A DNA stretch of 64,000 nt, from NCBI RefSeq assembly GCF_009687845.1, contig NZ_BLAD01000050.1:1-64000 (forward strand), written 5' to 3'. The translations under genes were made by a program, and so were the position numbers. Below are positions 62,944 to 64,000 of this stretch, piece after piece. Numbering within the stretch: position 1 is the first letter of the stretch; each line of letters starts with the position of its first letter. Source of the DNA: Acrocarpospora corrugata (GTDB lineage: Bacteria > Actinomycetota > Actinomycetes > Streptosporangiales > Streptosporangiaceae). The notes under the pieces are model-generated. The model did no database searches and was not told the DNA's origin. It saw nothing but the letters and a program-made list of their open reading frames with translations.

Positions 62944-63000
62944 TCACCGGAGTGCCGGAGCGGAGACCTGCCGCCCCAGATGCTTGAGAGAACCGGTCAT
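62944..63000 (-). other. Eighteen-codon frame, possible truncated gene start
   Basis: An ATG overlapping the stop of the membrane protein gene (ATGA) opens [18 protein letters not shown] and ends at TGA 62944. The coupling suggests this was the start of a downstream gene lost when the transporter region was deleted. The alternative is a meaningless short frame. Confidence 0.35.
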
Positions 63001-63938
63001 GACGAGACTCCTTCGGTGATGGGAGCCCGCCGCGCGTTCCAGCTCAGCAGTCCGAGTACCACACCGGTCGACACCACGTCGGCCACGGTCATCAGCACCC
63101 GGCTCAACGCGACCAAAGTGATCAGGCCGGGCCCGGTCAGCAGGGTGGCGAGCGTCAGCCCGAGTACGGCTTCGCGCGGCCCCAGCCCCGACGGCATCAC
63201 CAGCGAGAAGATCCCGGCCACGGTGGCGAGCGCGAACCCCCCGATACCCACCGACAGCGCCCCGGCGGGCGGGGCCCCCAGCGCGACCGCGAGCACGGTG
63301 ACATGCAGCCCGGCGGTCAGCCAGCCGAGAACCATCAACCCGGTGACCGCCAGCAGCGTGCGCCGCCCGGGCAGCCCGATCGGCGCGGAGCCCCGGCGCA
63401 GCACCCGCTGCGCCACCCCGAGCAGCCGCCCGAACAGCTGCGGCGCGACCAGCGGCACGAGCGCCCCGGCGAACACGGGCAGCAGCAGCCACCAGATCGC
63501 GTCGGCGGCCACCAGCCACGGCAGCGCGATCAGCCCGACCGCCATCCCTGCCACCACCGCGAGCCCCTGACTGGCCACGAACGCTCCCGCCAGCCGGGCG
63601 GACGGCTCCCCGAGCGGGCGCGCCATCGCCGCGTGGGCGACGGCCGGCCAGACCCCGCCGGGCAGATACCGGGTGATCCCGGCCAGGAAGAAGACGCGCG
63701 CGGCGACCGGGAGCGGCAGCCGCGTGCCGAGCCCGGCCAGCAGTATCCGCCAGCCGAAGAAGCCTGGCGCACCGCCGATGGCGGTCAACCCCGCCGCGAG
63801 CAGGGCGTTGGACCAGCCGACCAGGCGCAGGCTGTCGGCCACGCCGTGCCGTACCCGCCAGAGTTGGTAGCCGAGGAAGCCGAGGACGAGCACGACAACG
63901 GCCCATCGGAGCACGGCGAATACGTGTCGCCGGGTCAT
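62997..63938 (-). CDS. Lysylphosphatidylglycerol synthase-like (UPF0104) membrane protein
   Basis: 313 residues, six to eight hydrophobic helices. Family-typical ITRYLPGGVWPAVAHAAMA, AGIFSLVMPSGLGPREAVLG and the final helix TVADVVSTGVVLGLL. Such flippase/LPG-synthase transmembrane domains accompany glycolipid or polysaccharide genes; here without a catalytic GNAT domain. Its start overlaps the stop of the gene at the right edge (ATGA). Confidence 0.88.
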   Translation of the reverse strand: MTRRHVFAVLRWAVVVLVLGFLGYQLWRVRHGVADSLRLVGWSNALLAAGLTAIGGAPGFFGWRILLAGLGTRLPLPVAARVFFLAGITRYLPGGVWPAVAHAAMARPLGEPSARLAGAFVASQGLAVVAGMAVGLIALPWLVAADAIWWLLLPVFAGALVPLVAPQLFGRLLGVAQRVLRRGSAPIGLPGRRTLLAVTGLMVLGWLTAGLHVTVLAVALGAPPAGALSVGIGGFALATVAGIFSLVMPSGLGPREAVLGLTLATLLTGPGLITLVALSRVLMTVADVVSTGVVLGLLSWNARRAPITEGVSS

Positions 63939-64000
63939 GCGGTCACTCTGGCGTAGAGGTGGCGGGTGAGCGCGTGGTACAGGTGCAGGGTTCGGTATAC
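63935..64000 (-). CDS. C-terminus of a gene entering from the right edge
   Basis: Twenty-one codons ending at TGA 63935: includes HLYHALTRHLYARVTA. Coupled to the membrane protein gene by an ATGA overlap. A glycosyltransferase or methyltransferase of the same locus is plausible, but the fragment is too short to identify. Confidence 0.55.
   Translation of the reverse strand, partial: VYRTLHLYHALTRHLYARVTA

Overview
The window looks like a chromosome segment of a filamentous, very GC-rich actinomycete. The evidence is heavy GC third-position bias, frequent GTG/TTG starts, many 4-nt stop/start overlaps (ATGA, GTGA), class E and class F sortases, an HtaA/LPXTG-type surface protein, SigE-type ECF sigma and many TetR/IclR/XRE regulators. 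A member of the Streptosporangiales (Nonomuraea-like) is my guess; nothing in the window (no rRNA, no housekeeping marker) proves it.

0-12 kb is a patchwork of small metabolic or regulatory units: the end of an MFS exporter; a DUF6807 + Gfo/Idh/MocA pair divergent from a XylR-type (LacI-like + AraC) regulator; an ArsR/SRPBCC/alpha-beta hydrolase unit; a methyltransferase cut by an in-frame TGA; a thioredoxin-reductase-like flavoprotein divergent from an XRE-cupin regulator; a PEP-mutase/isocitrate-lyase family enzyme; a dynamin-like GTPase; and a quinone-oxidoreductase-like enzyme. This stretch is unusually rich in short tandem duplications, both between genes and inside them, including a triplicated P-loop in the GTPase.

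12.4-18.1 kb is a catabolic locus. A class III CoA-transferase, a citryl-CoA-lyase-like protein and LigB/LigA extradiol dioxygenase subunits form one operon. It is associated with an IclR regulator and a divergent ATZ/TRZ-type amidohydrolase. The two promoters share a perfect CGGAC-N4-GTCCG palindrome. A MITE-like element sits on the ligA stop codon. Next come an ECF sigma factor with a membrane partner, two decayed genes (dprA-like and phosphoribosyltransferase), a CopZ-like chaperone, an NTF2-like protein and a TetR regulator. 22.8-27.5 kb is a quinate/shikimate utilisation locus (MHS transporter, shikimate dehydrogenase, QsuB-type 3-dehydroshikimate dehydratase, TetR). Its product, protocatechuate, could feed the LigAB enzyme 10 kb away.

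27.5-59 kb is a large cell-surface locus. It has a beta-propeller phytase-like protein; a PstC-PstA-PstB-PstS operon that also carries a secreted Ig-like/deacetylase-like protein; two more PstS-like secreted proteins; a sortase-fold protein without its catalytic cysteine; a flippase fused to a Wzz-like chain-length protein; an acyltransferase, two sulfotransferases, methyltransferases, two GT4 glycosyltransferases, an O-antigen ligase and a lipoprotein glycosidase; a second protein with the same Ig-like module; an active-looking class E sortase with an LPKTG surface protein; and a class F sortase with a secreted partner. Together they suggest production of a decorated (possibly sulfated) exopolysaccharide and a surface-tethered phosphate-capture apparatus.

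59.4-64 kb holds an 899-residue protein with acidic repeats and a zinc-deaminase-like HAE...CxxC domain (the most unusual gene here), an internally deleted ArsB/NhaD-type transporter relic, a lysylphosphatidylglycerol-synthase-like membrane protein, and the end of another gene.
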